The position numbers were made by a program, and so were the translations under genes. A model generated the notes under the pieces. It was given only the letters and a program-made list of their open reading frames with translations. It ran no database searches and was not told the origin of the DNA. This document shows positions 26,356-34,323 of a stretch of DNA of 64,000 nt, piece by piece. Origin of the DNA: Kumtagia sp964244725 (GTDB taxonomy: Bacteria > Pseudomonadota > Alphaproteobacteria > Rhizobiales > Rhizobiaceae). The stretch is from contig CAXTJQ010000009.1 of NCBI GenBank assembly GCA_964244725.1, positions 1 through 64,000 of the forward strand, written 5' to 3'. The number at the start of each line of letters is the position of its first letter. The first letter of the stretch is position 1.

Positions 26356-27069
26356 ATGAAGAGCCTCGGACATTTGCGCGATAGAGAGTCGGGATTGTCG
26401 AAGCAGATCGCTTCGCGCGGTGACCTGACCGGTTTCCTGATGACGCTCAGCCGGGACATCGGCGCTGACAGCTACATGCTGGTCGCGGTGGTGCACGACC
26501 AGAACCGGAACGATGTACGCATCGTCGCTTCGAACTGGATCTACGACGCGATCCAGCTCGCCGGGCGCCAGCTCATCGCCAACATCGCGCAAAGCCATTT
26601 CGCCGCCCGCCCCGGCGCGCGGGCCATGCCCATCGCGTCCTGCAAGGCGCCCGCCGCGCCGGGAGTCCTGAGCGGCGAGGAGGCCCGCCTTCTGGAGGTG
26701 CTCGGGCATGGCGAGATCTACGTCCTGAAGCTGCATGTCGGCCGTCAGCGCCTCTACCTGCTGTTTTCGGCGGCGGTGCACCGGCAGATCGATCCGGCCG
26801 GCCTGTCGAAGGCGCAGCTCCATTGCTGCTACGCCCTCTCCGAGGCGCCCGACCTGCTCGCCGCCGCGGCCCAGCAGGATCCGCTTTCGGACCGCGAACG
26901 CGAATGCCTCTACTGGGTATCGGAAGGCAAGACGACCGAGGACATCGCGATGATCCTCGGCGTATCGGCTAATACGGTGAATAGCTACATCACCCACGCC
27001 ATCCAGAAGTTCGCCGCGTCCAACCGCGCCATGGCGGTGGCCACTGCAATCAGGAGCGGCATCCTATGA
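26356..27069 (+). CDS. visN: LuxR-type flagellar master regulator VisN
   Basis: This 237-residue transcription factor pairs with VisR as the top-level activator of flagellar genes in rhizobia. The N-terminal two thirds form a GAF-like sensory region. The C-terminal LuxR/FixJ helix-turn-helix is clear: PLSDRERECLYWVSEGKTTEDIAMILGVSANTVNSYITHA. I chose the ATG at 26356; a GTG at 26305 would add 17 residues, and neither has a strong ribosome site. The stop overlaps visR by 4 bp, so the two should be made in equal amounts. In Sinorhizobium meliloti fliF precedes visN, but here fliF is elsewhere. Confidence 0.85.
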   Translation: MKSLGHLRDRESGLSKQIASRGDLTGFLMTLSRDIGADSYMLVAVVHDQNRNDVRIVASNWIYDAIQLAGRQLIANIAQSHFAARPGARAMPIASCKAPAAPGVLSGEEARLLEVLGHGEIYVLKLHVGRQRLYLLFSAAVHRQIDPAGLSKAQLHCCYALSEAPDLLAAAAQQDPLSDRERECLYWVSEGKTTEDIAMILGVSANTVNSYITHAIQKFAASNRAMAVATAIRSGIL

Positions 27070-27830
27070 GCATCGCCGGCATCGAGGCCGCATCGACGGT
27101 CGACCGCCGCAAAAACCCGTTCGGCGCAAGCGGAGACATTCCGGACAATCAGGCGACCATGACGATCGCCGATGCGGTGAGGCGCACGCGTTGGATCGCC
27201 ATCGACATCCGCGCGATCGAATTCGGCTTGTTCTTCGTCAGCCCGTCAATGGAGCGCGCCCGGCTGCTTTCCTGTTTCGATTCCGACTTTCCGCGCGTCT
27301 CGACGTCGACGAAATTCGCCTCGGGCCAGATCGGCGAGGAGGTCGTGCGTCATACGCGGCACTCGACCACGCCTTGCTGGTGGAGCGATGCGATGGGCTG
27401 CGCCTCGGAAACATCGTTCGCCCGCCTGGCGTTCGCACCGCGCATGTCCGAACTTGTGCCGAGCAACCCCGGCATCGCCTTTCCGGTCTTCGGTGATCGC
27501 GGCCAGTGCGGCATCGTCGCCTTCTTCGGCCGCGAGATATCGTTGTCGAACGAGACGATGCCCGACATCCACGCCCGCTGTTTCGGGCTGTTCGACGCCG
27601 TGTCGCGCATCCGCAGCAGCGACGCGGCGCAGGCGCCCGCCATCTCGAAGCGGGAACTCGAATGCCTGAGGCTGACCGCTAACGGCCTCACCAGCGAACA
27701 GATCGCGGTCGCGCTCCGGCTGTCCGTGCATACGGCCAATCAGTACCTCACCAATTCGACTCAGAAGCTCAACGCCGTCAATCGCATGCATGCCGTGGCC
27801 AAGGCGCTGAAGCTAGGCCTTTTCGAATGA
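27066..27830 (+). CDS. visR: LuxR-type flagellar master regulator VisR
   Basis: This 254-residue protein is the partner of VisN. It has a ligand-type N domain (about residues 35-175) and a C-terminal LuxR helix-turn-helix (ISKRELECLRLTANGLTSEQIAVALRLSVHTANQYLTNSTQKL). The overlap with visN (ATGA), the adjacent flagellar operon and the pairwise similarity of the two helix-turn-helix domains support the VisN/VisR assignment. In S. meliloti the heterodimer is required for all flagellar and chemotaxis transcription. The gene ends 9 bp before the convergent minus-strand flhB operon. Confidence 0.87.
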   Translation: MSIAGIEAASTVDRRKNPFGASGDIPDNQATMTIADAVRRTRWIAIDIRAIEFGLFFVSPSMERARLLSCFDSDFPRVSTSTKFASGQIGEEVVRHTRHSTTPCWWSDAMGCASETSFARLAFAPRMSELVPSNPGIAFPVFGDRGQCGIVAFFGREISLSNETMPDIHARCFGLFDAVSRIRSSDAAQAPAISKRELECLRLTANGLTSEQIAVALRLSVHTANQYLTNSTQKLNAVNRMHAVAKALKLGLFE

Positions 27831-27838
27831 CGCGCGGG

Positions 27839-28276
27839 TCAGGGCGCGTCGGCGGGTTCCGTCTTGCGGATGCGCGAGGCCTCGATCGCCGCCGCGAGGA
27901 AGGCGGTGTTCTTTTCCGCATCCGCGTCCGGCTTGTCGAAGGCGACGTAGTTCACCTCCACTGAAGCCGCGCGCGCGGCCATCGAAAGCGTGAAATACAC
28001 GGTCACGCCGCGCGTGCGCAGTTCGAGGTCGAGTTCGATGCGCGGGGCTTCCGTCCAGTTGACATGGGCCTCGCCGCCATGTCCGAGCCGGAACGTCTGC
28101 GGCAGATAGTAGAGTTCGGCGGCCGAGTCGACGATGTCGGCGATGCAGGCGTAGTGTTCGAGGCGGATGAAGGCGATGTAGTCCGCCACGTCGACAAGAC
28201 GCAGTTCGCTGACCAGTTCCTGGATCGCCTCGGCGACGATGATCTCGCGTGAAAGAACGTGTGGCTGTCTTATCAT
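27839..28276 (-). CDS. Conserved hypothetical protein of rhizobial flagellar clusters
   Basis: This 145-residue soluble protein is last in the motA-fliM-fliN-fliG-flhB operon, with a 4-bp overlap with flhB. It begins MIRQPHVLSREIIVAEAIQE and continues ELVSELRLVDVADYIAFIRLEHYACIADIVDSAAELYYLP, followed by a beta-rich part with many negative charges. There is no signal peptide or membrane helix. A hypothetical gene occupies the same place, between visR and flhB, in S. meliloti as I recall it, so the position looks conserved. I do not know its function; the operon suggests a role in flagellar export or switch assembly. Confidence 0.7.
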   Translation of the reverse strand: MIRQPHVLSREIIVAEAIQELVSELRLVDVADYIAFIRLEHYACIADIVDSAAELYYLPQTFRLGHGGEAHVNWTEAPRIELDLELRTRGVTVYFTLSMAARAASVEVNYVAFDKPDADAEKNTAFLAAAIEASRIRKTEPADAP

Positions 28277-29355
28277 GATGTCGGCTTCTTCGGAGCTTTG
28301 TTGGCGTAGACGATGCGCACCAGTTCCGCGACCGCCTGGTAGAACTGCGACGGGATCACGCTATCGACCGAAACTTGCTTGTACATGGAGCGCGCCAGCG
28401 CCACGTCCTCGAAGATCGGGATGCCGCTCGCCTCCGCGACTTCGCGGATTTTCAGGGCGATAAGGTCTTGGCCCTTGGCGACGACGACCGGCGCCGCGTT
28501 CTCCTCGCGCACATAGCGCAGCGCGATCGAGAAGTGCGTCGGGTTGGCGATGATGAGCGTCGCGCGCGGCACGGCCTTCATCATGTTGCGGCGCGCCCGA
28601 TCGCGGGCGAGCGAGCGCAGCCGCGACTTGATGATCGGGTCGCCTTCCGACTGCTTCATCTCGTCCTTGACCTCCTGCTTGGTCATGCGCAGGTCCTGGA
28701 ACCAGTGGAACCGCGACCAGGCGAAGTCGGCGGCCGAGATCAGTCCCATGACGAAGACGATCGCCACCAGGATGTCCACGGCGATGTCGCGGATGACGAT
28801 GCTGAACGCGGCCGGCGGCGTCATCATGCCCGACAGGAACACGGCGATGTCGTGGCGCAGCAGGAAGACGAGGATGAGCGTCACGAAGACCAGCTTGCCG
28901 CAGGCCTTGGCGAACTCCACCCAGCCGCCGGCGCCGAACAGGCGCTTCCAGCCTTCGACCGGCGAAATGCGGGAGGCCTGCGGCCGGATGCGCTCGGCCA
29001 CGAATTGCGGCAGGTTCTGGATGGCGGAGGCGACGACGCCTGCGCCCATCAGAAGGAAAATCATCGTCGCCAGCGCTTTGCCGATCTCGACCAGCACCAT
29101 CCGGTAGAGCGTCTCGACATCGCGCACCGTATCGAGCGGCCAGTCTTCCGGGCGTTCAAGGAACAGCGACAGGAAAACGCCGAGATTGGCCGATCGCTCC
29201 TGGACGAAAAAAACGACGAAGATCAGGATCGCCAGGAACGAGACCAGCAGCGGGGCCTCGCGCGATGACGGCAGCTTGCCCTTCTCGACGGCGTCGCGGA
29301 TCTTCTTTTCGGTCGGCTCTTCTGTCTTGCTTTCTTTGTCGGCCGTATCGGACAT
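28273..29355 (-). CDS. flhB: Flagellar type III export switch protein FlhB
   Basis: This 360-residue inner-membrane protein is part of the flagellar export gate and switches substrate class from hook to filament. Its N-terminus (DKESKTEEPTEKKIRDAVEKGKLPSSRE) is the family signature, followed by four hydrophobic segments between about residues 35 and 210. The cytoplasmic domain contains the autocleavage site NPTH at residues 271-274, cut after Asn271 in characterised FlhB proteins. It lies 24 bp downstream of fliG and overlaps the next gene by 4 bp. Confidence 0.95.
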   Translation of the reverse strand: MSDTADKESKTEEPTEKKIRDAVEKGKLPSSREAPLLVSFLAILIFVVFFVQERSANLGVFLSLFLERPEDWPLDTVRDVETLYRMVLVEIGKALATMIFLLMGAGVVASAIQNLPQFVAERIRPQASRISPVEGWKRLFGAGGWVEFAKACGKLVFVTLILVFLLRHDIAVFLSGMMTPPAAFSIVIRDIAVDILVAIVFVMGLISAADFAWSRFHWFQDLRMTKQEVKDEMKQSEGDPIIKSRLRSLARDRARRNMMKAVPRATLIIANPTHFSIALRYVREENAAPVVVAKGQDLIALKIREVAEASGIPIFEDVALARSMYKQVSVDSVIPSQFYQAVAELVRIVYANKAPKKPTS

Positions 29356-29379
29356 GCGCGTGGATCAGCCGCGCCGCGG

Positions 29380-30408
29380 TCAGGCGGCGGCTTGCGTCGT
29401 CGGCAGGTCGAACACGCCTTCGCGCGCCATGCGGATCGCGGTCGCCGCGACCGATTTGCGCGCCTTGACGATTTCGGCCATCGGAATGCCGTCCGAACCC
29501 TGCCCGATCTCTGCCTCGATCATGCGGCGCGCCCGCGCGCCGATGGACGAGAGGACAGCCTCGACCAACTCCGGCTGCGCCTGGCGCAGGCACATGGTGA
29601 CGAGTTCGGAGGAAAGCCCGTCGAACAGCGACACGCGCGCCTTCTGGGTGAGCAGGAGGATGTCCTCGAAGGAAAACAGCCGCGCGCGCACGGATTCGAG
29701 GTCCGGCGTGCCGGCCTCCTGCAGATCCTGCAGCAGCCCGTCGAGCTCGCTCTTGTCCAGTTCGTTGAGCATGCTGGCGACGCGAACCTGACCCGCAGAA
29801 TTGTCCTTGGTGTTGCTCTCGCCGAGCACCCGGTTGCGAATCTGGTCCTCGACGATCCTGGTCGCTGCTTCCGGAATCGTCGCGATCGAGAGCATCCGCT
29901 TGATGATCTCGTTGCGCAACGGCTTGTCGAGCGTCAGCAGTGTGCTGGCGGCGACCTGCGGCGCCACCTTCGACAGGATCAGCGCCGACATTTGCGGATG
30001 CTCGCCCGCGATGAACACGCCAAGCCTGGCGGATTCGATCTTCTCGAGTTCAGGCCAGACCGGCGGCGCCTTGTTCGCCGCCACCGGCTGATCCTTGCCC
30101 ATGATCGCCTTGACCTCTTCGGGCGTCAGCGTGCCGTTCAGCAACTCGTCCATCTGGTCACCGGAATCGAGCTGTCCCGCGCCTTCCGTGAACTCCGATT
30201 CGAACTCGGCCACGATTCGCTCAAGCTCGCCCTGGGGAATCGTCTTGAGAAGCCGCGCACCCTCGATCAGCGCCTTCAGCTCCTCCTGCTTGAAGAATTT
30301 GAGCAGGCGGCTGGCCGACGGCTTTCCCATCGCCACGAGGATCGCGGCGGCCTTCTGCGCCCGGGTCAGGTTCATGGCGTTCATGGCGCCGCCTCCACGA
30401 TCGCTCAA
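29380..30408 (-). CDS. fliG: Flagellar motor switch protein FliG
   Basis: This 342-residue rotor protein binds FliF at its N-terminus and interacts with MotA through its C-terminal charged ridge. It shows LTRAQKAAAILVAMGKPSASRLLKFF at the start, the middle-domain EHPQMSALILSKVAPQVAAS (EHPQ motif) and the C-terminal FSFEDILLLTQKARVSLF region. The start at 30408 overlaps the fliN stop by 4 bp; an internal ATG at 30384 (MNAMNLT) is an alternative that would remove eight residues. It is fourth in the operon that starts with motA. Confidence 0.95.
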   Translation of the reverse strand: MSDRGGGAMNAMNLTRAQKAAAILVAMGKPSASRLLKFFKQEELKALIEGARLLKTIPQGELERIVAEFESEFTEGAGQLDSGDQMDELLNGTLTPEEVKAIMGKDQPVAANKAPPVWPELEKIESARLGVFIAGEHPQMSALILSKVAPQVAASTLLTLDKPLRNEIIKRMLSIATIPEAATRIVEDQIRNRVLGESNTKDNSAGQVRVASMLNELDKSELDGLLQDLQEAGTPDLESVRARLFSFEDILLLTQKARVSLFDGLSSELVTMCLRQAQPELVEAVLSSIGARARRMIEAEIGQGSDGIPMAEIVKARKSVAATAIRMAREGVFDLPTTQAAA

Positions 30409-30785
30409 GCGCCGCCGGGCGCCGTGATGATCTCGGTGAGCCGGATGCCGAAGCGCGACGGATCGTTCTCCAGCACGGTGATCTCGCCGCGCGCGATCTT
30501 GCGGCCGTTGACCATCACGTCGACCGCCTCGCCGACGCGCCGGTTCAAGGCGACGGTCGAGCCCTTCTGCAGGGCCATGAGGTCGGAGACCGGCATTTCG
30601 GTGCTGCCGAGAACGATCTGCACTTCGACCGGGATGTTCATGATGATGCTGGAATTGGCGCCAGAATGGTCGGCGGGTCGAGTCTTGCCGCTCGTGTCTT
30701 CGTGCAGCACGCCGCGCAACTCCTGGATCGCCCGGTTGAGCTGATCGTCCGGGAGGTCCGCGACGGCTTCCCTGCTGCTGCTCAT
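30405..30785 (-). CDS. fliN: Flagellar motor switch protein FliN
   Basis: This 126-residue C-ring protein consists mostly of a SpoA domain. The family core is visible as NIPVEVQIVLGSTEMPVSDLMALQKGS and then LNRRVGEAVDVMVNGRKIARGEI. It stacks under FliM in the switch complex. The N-terminal 35 residues are acidic and less conserved, as usual. It sits 34 bp after fliM and overlaps fliG by 4 bp. Confidence 0.94.
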   Translation of the reverse strand: MSSSREAVADLPDDQLNRAIQELRGVLHEDTSGKTRPADHSGANSSIIMNIPVEVQIVLGSTEMPVSDLMALQKGSTVALNRRVGEAVDVMVNGRKIARGEITVLENDPSRFGIRLTEIITAPGGA

Positions 30786-30819
30786 GGCAATTCCTTTCAG
30801 CTCCGCGGAGCCTGTAACA

Positions 30820-31767
30820 TCATCCCGGCATCAGGCCGTCGATCAGGTCCTGGCGCGCATCGAACGCATGCCTGACGCGCACCGTGTAGTTGAGGCCGAG
30901 CTTGCCGAACTCACATATGAAAAGAGTCTTGTGCCGGGCTGACAGCTTGGCTTCGGTCTTGGCGTTCTCTTCGAGCTCGATGATCTGCCCCGGATAGAAG
31001 CCGGCGACATCCGAAAGCGTCAGGCGCGCGAGCGGCATCGTCGCCTCGAGCATGACGGACGAACGCATGACCTCCGAGCCGAAGCGTTCGCTCCAACCCG
31101 TGTCGAGCGCGGCCGCGCCGATCGTGGCCGGCGGCATGTCGGCGCGCTTCTTCGACAGAACGCGCTGCGGCAGCATCAGCGAAATGCGCCCCGGCGCGTC
31201 CTTCGAGGCGATGGCGAGGTCGACCCGCACCGAAGGTCCGTCGCGGATGACCTGCTTGGAGAGTTCCGCGCCGCCGAGCGGCCTGGGCAAGGGCAGCGGG
31301 AATCCGATCGTGCGCGTGCCGAGCGCATTGATCGCGCAAGCCATCGCCTCGAAGGCCATGCCGGCGATGTCGATCTCGGTCGGCGACAGCGCGCGGTCGA
31401 TCGGCGTCACCGGCTGATCGGGATCGCCGCCGAAAAGCGCGTTGACGATGATGGCGACCGCCTGCGCGTCCATCGTCAGGATTGCGACGTCGGCGGAGTT
31501 GGGCAGCGCCACGATGCTCATGGCCGCAAGATCGTCGCCGGCGGCCCGCGCGTCGGTGAACCGCGTCAGCTCGACGCCGGTCAGCTCGACCGCGGCCGGC
31601 GCGCCGATCAGCGCCGCGAGGCGCTCGACGATATCGGGCAGGGCCTCAGCGACGAGCGCGCGCGCCGTGTCGCGCACATGGTCCGGCTCGCCGGTCTCGC
31701 CGACGAGGCGTTCGACGATGTAGGCGCGCATCTGGGCGGGCGTCGTCGGGCTAGCCATGGCCGCCAT
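30820..31767 (-). CDS. fliM: Flagellar motor switch protein FliM
   Basis: This 315-residue C-ring protein binds phospho-CheY through its N-terminus in most bacteria and carries a CheC-like middle domain and a C-terminal SpoA domain. Here the C-terminal part (PLARLTLSDVAGFYPGQIIELEENAKTEAKLSAR) is typical. The N-terminus lacks the canonical LSQxEID CheY-binding motif of enteric FliM; rhizobial FliM proteins are divergent here, so I do not call it broken. Two in-frame ATGs (31767 and 31758) are possible starts. It lies 19 bp downstream of motA. Confidence 0.9.
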   Translation of the reverse strand: MAAMASPTTPAQMRAYIVERLVGETGEPDHVRDTARALVAEALPDIVERLAALIGAPAAVELTGVELTRFTDARAAGDDLAAMSIVALPNSADVAILTMDAQAVAIIVNALFGGDPDQPVTPIDRALSPTEIDIAGMAFEAMACAINALGTRTIGFPLPLPRPLGGAELSKQVIRDGPSVRVDLAIASKDAPGRISLMLPQRVLSKKRADMPPATIGAAALDTGWSERFGSEVMRSSVMLEATMPLARLTLSDVAGFYPGQIIELEENAKTEAKLSARHKTLFICEFGKLGLNYTVRVRHAFDARQDLIDGLMPG

Positions 31768-31786
31768 GACTGTCGAAGGGCATGGA

Positions 31787-32665
31787 TCAGGCGGCCTTCT
31801 TGGCTTCGGCGCCGCCCGAATTGAGCGTGCTCTGCTCGACCGCGTCGATCGAGGGCCGGTCGTAGGACGAGATCGTCTTGCGGCCGAACTCGATCGCGAC
31901 CTGCGGCAGCGACCCGTTCATGTAGGCGAGCAGCGTCTGCTTCACGATGACGTAGAGCCGGTTGTTCTTCTCGCGCACGGTCTTGATCTTGGTCGCGATC
32001 GGCCCGACCGCGCAATAGGAAAGGAAGATGCCGAGGAACGTGCCGACCAGCGCCGCGCCAATCAGGCCGCCGAGGATTTCGGGCGACTGGTCGAGCGCGC
32101 CCATCGCCTTCACGACGCCGAGCACGGCCGCCACGATGCCGATCGCCGGCAGGCCGTCGCCGACCGCGTTGAACGCGTGGTAGGCCTTGAGGCTGTCGGC
32201 CCGGATGGTCTGGATCTCCTCGTCCATCAGCGCCTCGATCTCGTGCGAGCGCGCGTTGCCGATGATGATGAGGCGGCAATAGTCGCAGATGAAGCTCGTC
32301 AGGTCCTTGCGTTTCAGCACCGAGGGAAACGACTGGAAGATCGTCGATTCGGTCGGATTGTCGATATGCGCCTCGACCTCGCTGCGCGACTTGGTCTTCA
32401 GCTCTCGCATCAGGCTGTGCAGCACGCCGAGCGTTTCGAGATAGTCCTTTTCCTTTGGCACCGCTTGCTTGAACGCTTCCAGGCAGGCCTTGCCGGTATC
32501 CTTGACGATCTTCATCGGGTTGGCGACGAGGAACGTGCCGAAGGCCGCGCCGCAGATGATCACGGCTTCCCATGGTTGCACCAGCACCACCAGGTGGCCG
32601 CCCATGGCCATGAAGCCGCCGAGCACGCAGCCCAGGGTGACGACCAGTCCGATCAGGATTCCCAC
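31787..32665 (-). CDS. motA: Flagellar motor stator protein MotA
   Basis: This 292-residue inner-membrane protein forms the proton-conducting stator with MotB. It has four hydrophobic segments: one at the N-terminus (GILIGLVVTLGCVLGGFMAMGG), one near 30-50, and two after residue 170 (GLPAIGIVAAVLGVVKAMGA and GLIGAALVGTFLGIFLSYCAVGP). A large cytoplasmic loop with RELKTKSRSEVEAH lies between. The start is GTG at 32665 with an AAGGA ribosome site. It heads the minus-strand operon and is preceded by the CGCACAAG-N9-CTAG element at 32699-32719. Confidence 0.94.
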   Translation of the reverse strand: MGILIGLVVTLGCVLGGFMAMGGHLVVLVQPWEAVIICGAAFGTFLVANPMKIVKDTGKACLEAFKQAVPKEKDYLETLGVLHSLMRELKTKSRSEVEAHIDNPTESTIFQSFPSVLKRKDLTSFICDYCRLIIIGNARSHEIEALMDEEIQTIRADSLKAYHAFNAVGDGLPAIGIVAAVLGVVKAMGALDQSPEILGGLIGAALVGTFLGIFLSYCAVGPIATKIKTVREKNNRLYVIVKQTLLAYMNGSLPQVAIEFGRKTISSYDRPSIDAVEQSTLNSGGAEAKKAA

Positions 32666-32698
32666 GCGCGATTCCTTGCCTACGCCGATCGACCGAGA

Positions 32699-32719
32699 CT
32701 AGGTCGCCTGGCTTGTGCG
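32699..32719 (-). promoter_or_regulatory. Shared flagellar operon element upstream of motA (CGCACAAG-N9-CTAG)
   Basis: On the minus strand CGCACAAG (32719-32712) is followed by exactly nine bases and CTAG (32702-32699), 34 bp before the motA GTG. Five other flagellar operon heads have the same arrangement. The copy for the divergent flgF unit starts 33 bp away on the other strand. Confidence 0.7.
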
Positions 32720-32752
32720 GGGCTTGAATTGAGGCCCGGAGCGATTCAGCTT

Positions 32753-32773
32753 CGCGCAAGGAACTGGGCCTAT
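32753..32773 (+). promoter_or_regulatory. Shared flagellar operon element upstream of the DUF1217-flgF unit (CGCGCAAG-N9-CTAT)
   Basis: CGCGCAAG at 32753-32760, nine bases, then CTAT at 32770-32773. It is preceded by CAGCTT, as is the flgE copy. If CTATTG is a -10 region, transcription would begin near 32780, which excludes the upstream TTG at 32773 and supports the GTG at 32806 as start codon. Confidence 0.65.
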
Positions 32774-32805
32774 TGTGGCGCAATACCCTCGGACCGGGGC
32801 AGCGC

Positions 32806-33582
32806 GTGCTCAACACCTACACCAGCTATCAACTGATCGCGAAGGACGTCGACAAGGCGATCGACCAGGTCGAGGCGCAGCCGACGGTCAAGCGCGACAC
32901 GGACTACTACCTGGCCAATGTCTCGAAGAAGAAAACCATCGAGGCCTTCGTGGCCGACGACCGCCTCTTCCGCTATGCGATGAAGGCGCATGGCCTGGGG
33001 GACATGGCCTATGCCAAGGCGTTCATGGTCAAGGCGCTGAAGGAAGGGATCGAGGACGAGGACGCTTTCGCCAACAAGCTCACCGACAAGCGCTATTACG
33101 AGTTCGTCAAGACCTTCAACTTCGAGGGCTTCGGCGATACCGCGACGATCTTTACCAGCGCGCAGCAGGGCACGGTCGACAAATACCTGCGCCAGACGCT
33201 GGAAGAGAATGCCGGCAAGTCCAACGAAGGCGTGCGGCTCGCCCTGAACTTCGAGCGCAAGGCGGCCAACATCACGAATTTCTACGATGTGCTGGCCGAC
33301 AAGGCCCTTTCGAGCGTCGTGCGCACTGCGCTCGGCCTTCCGGATTCCTTCGCGGCCGCCGACATCGACAAGCAGGTGAAGCTCTTCGAGGAGAAGCTCG
33401 ACATCGACGATTTCACCGATCCGGAAAAACTTGGCAAGTTCTTGAAGCGCTTCACCAGTCTTTGGGAAATCAACAACCCGACACAAAGCGCGCGGACGTC
33501 GACGTCCATCCTGTTCGCCCAGCCGACCGAATACGGCATCTCGACGAACACGCTTCTCTCCATCGCCTCGCTCCGGAGGTAG
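32806..33582 (+). CDS. DUF1217 flagellar-cluster protein
   Basis: This 258-residue protein belongs to the DUF1217 family found next to flgF in alphaproteobacterial flagellar clusters. Its function is not established. It begins MLNTYTSYQLIAKDVDKAI and is mostly helical, with repeated segments such as DTDYYLANVSKKKTIEAF, YAMKAHGLGDMAYAKAFMVKAL and LTDKRYYEFVKTFNF. There is no signal peptide or membrane helix, so it may be cytoplasmic or exported by the flagellar apparatus. The GTG start at 32806 is preferred over TTG at 32773, which would overlap the presumed promoter. flgF follows after 3 bp. Confidence 0.8.
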   Translation: MLNTYTSYQLIAKDVDKAIDQVEAQPTVKRDTDYYLANVSKKKTIEAFVADDRLFRYAMKAHGLGDMAYAKAFMVKALKEGIEDEDAFANKLTDKRYYEFVKTFNFEGFGDTATIFTSAQQGTVDKYLRQTLEENAGKSNEGVRLALNFERKAANITNFYDVLADKALSSVVRTALGLPDSFAAADIDKQVKLFEEKLDIDDFTDPEKLGKFLKRFTSLWEINNPTQSARTSTSILFAQPTEYGISTNTLLSIASLRR

Positions 33583-33585
33583 GGC

Positions 33586-34311
33586 ATGCAGGACGGTCTT
33601 TACGTCGCCCTGTCGTCGCAGATGGCGCTGGAACGGCGTCTCAACACGATCGCCGACAATGTCGCCAATGCGGGCACGATCGGCTTCCGCGCCACCGGCG
33701 TCAAATTCGAGGATGTGGTGGCGGGGACCGGCCAGAAATCGGTGTCGTTCTCTTCGGTTGGCAACACCTATATGTCGACCCAGGTCGGCGCTTTGCGCGA
33801 GACCGGGAATCCGTTCGACTTCGCCATTCAGGGCGGCGACGCCTGGTTCGGCATCGAGACGCCGGCCGGAACGGTGATGACCCGCGACGGCCGCTTTACG
33901 ATGCTCGACACCGGCGAACTCGTCACGCTGAACGGCTACCGGGTGCTCGACGCCGGCGGTTCGGCAATCCAGCTCGATCCGCAGAACGGGGCGCCCCGGG
34001 CCGGCGCGGATGGCGCGCTGTCCCAGAACGGCTTCACGGTCGGCGCGATCGGCCTTTTCGAGTTTGACCCAGGCGCCGATTTCCAGCGCTTTGGCAATTC
34101 CGGCATCATCCCGGCAAGCGCCCCCGATCCGATCGTCGACCGGCGCGACATCGGCGTGGCGCAAGGCTTCCTGGAGGAATCCAACGTTAATCCGATCCAG
34201 GAGATGTCGCGGCTGATCATGGTCCAGCGCGCCTTCGAGAATGTCGCGGCCGCGATGCGCTCGACCGACCAGACCTTCGGCGATGCCATAACCACCCTCG
34301 GCGGCAAATAA
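33586..34311 (+). CDS. flgF: Flagellar proximal rod protein FlgF
   Basis: This 241-residue rod protein starts MQDGLYVALSSQMALERRLNTIADNVANAGTIGF, with the rod/hook N-terminal helix and the NxxxNAxTxGF core. It ends with the coiled C-terminal signature (QEMSRLIMVQRAFENVAAAM). It is exported through the flagellar type III system and lacks a Sec signal. Sequence is close to FlgG but shorter, which fits FlgF; flgG is present separately at 37663. It lies 3 bp after the DUF1217 gene and 12 bp before fliI. Confidence 0.93.
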   Translation: MQDGLYVALSSQMALERRLNTIADNVANAGTIGFRATGVKFEDVVAGTGQKSVSFSSVGNTYMSTQVGALRETGNPFDFAIQGGDAWFGIETPAGTVMTRDGRFTMLDTGELVTLNGYRVLDAGGSAIQLDPQNGAPRAGADGALSQNGFTVGAIGLFEFDPGADFQRFGNSGIIPASAPDPIVDRRDIGVAQGFLEESNVNPIQEMSRLIMVQRAFENVAAAMRSTDQTFGDAITTLGGK

Positions 34312-34323
34312 GCGGCTCTTCCC

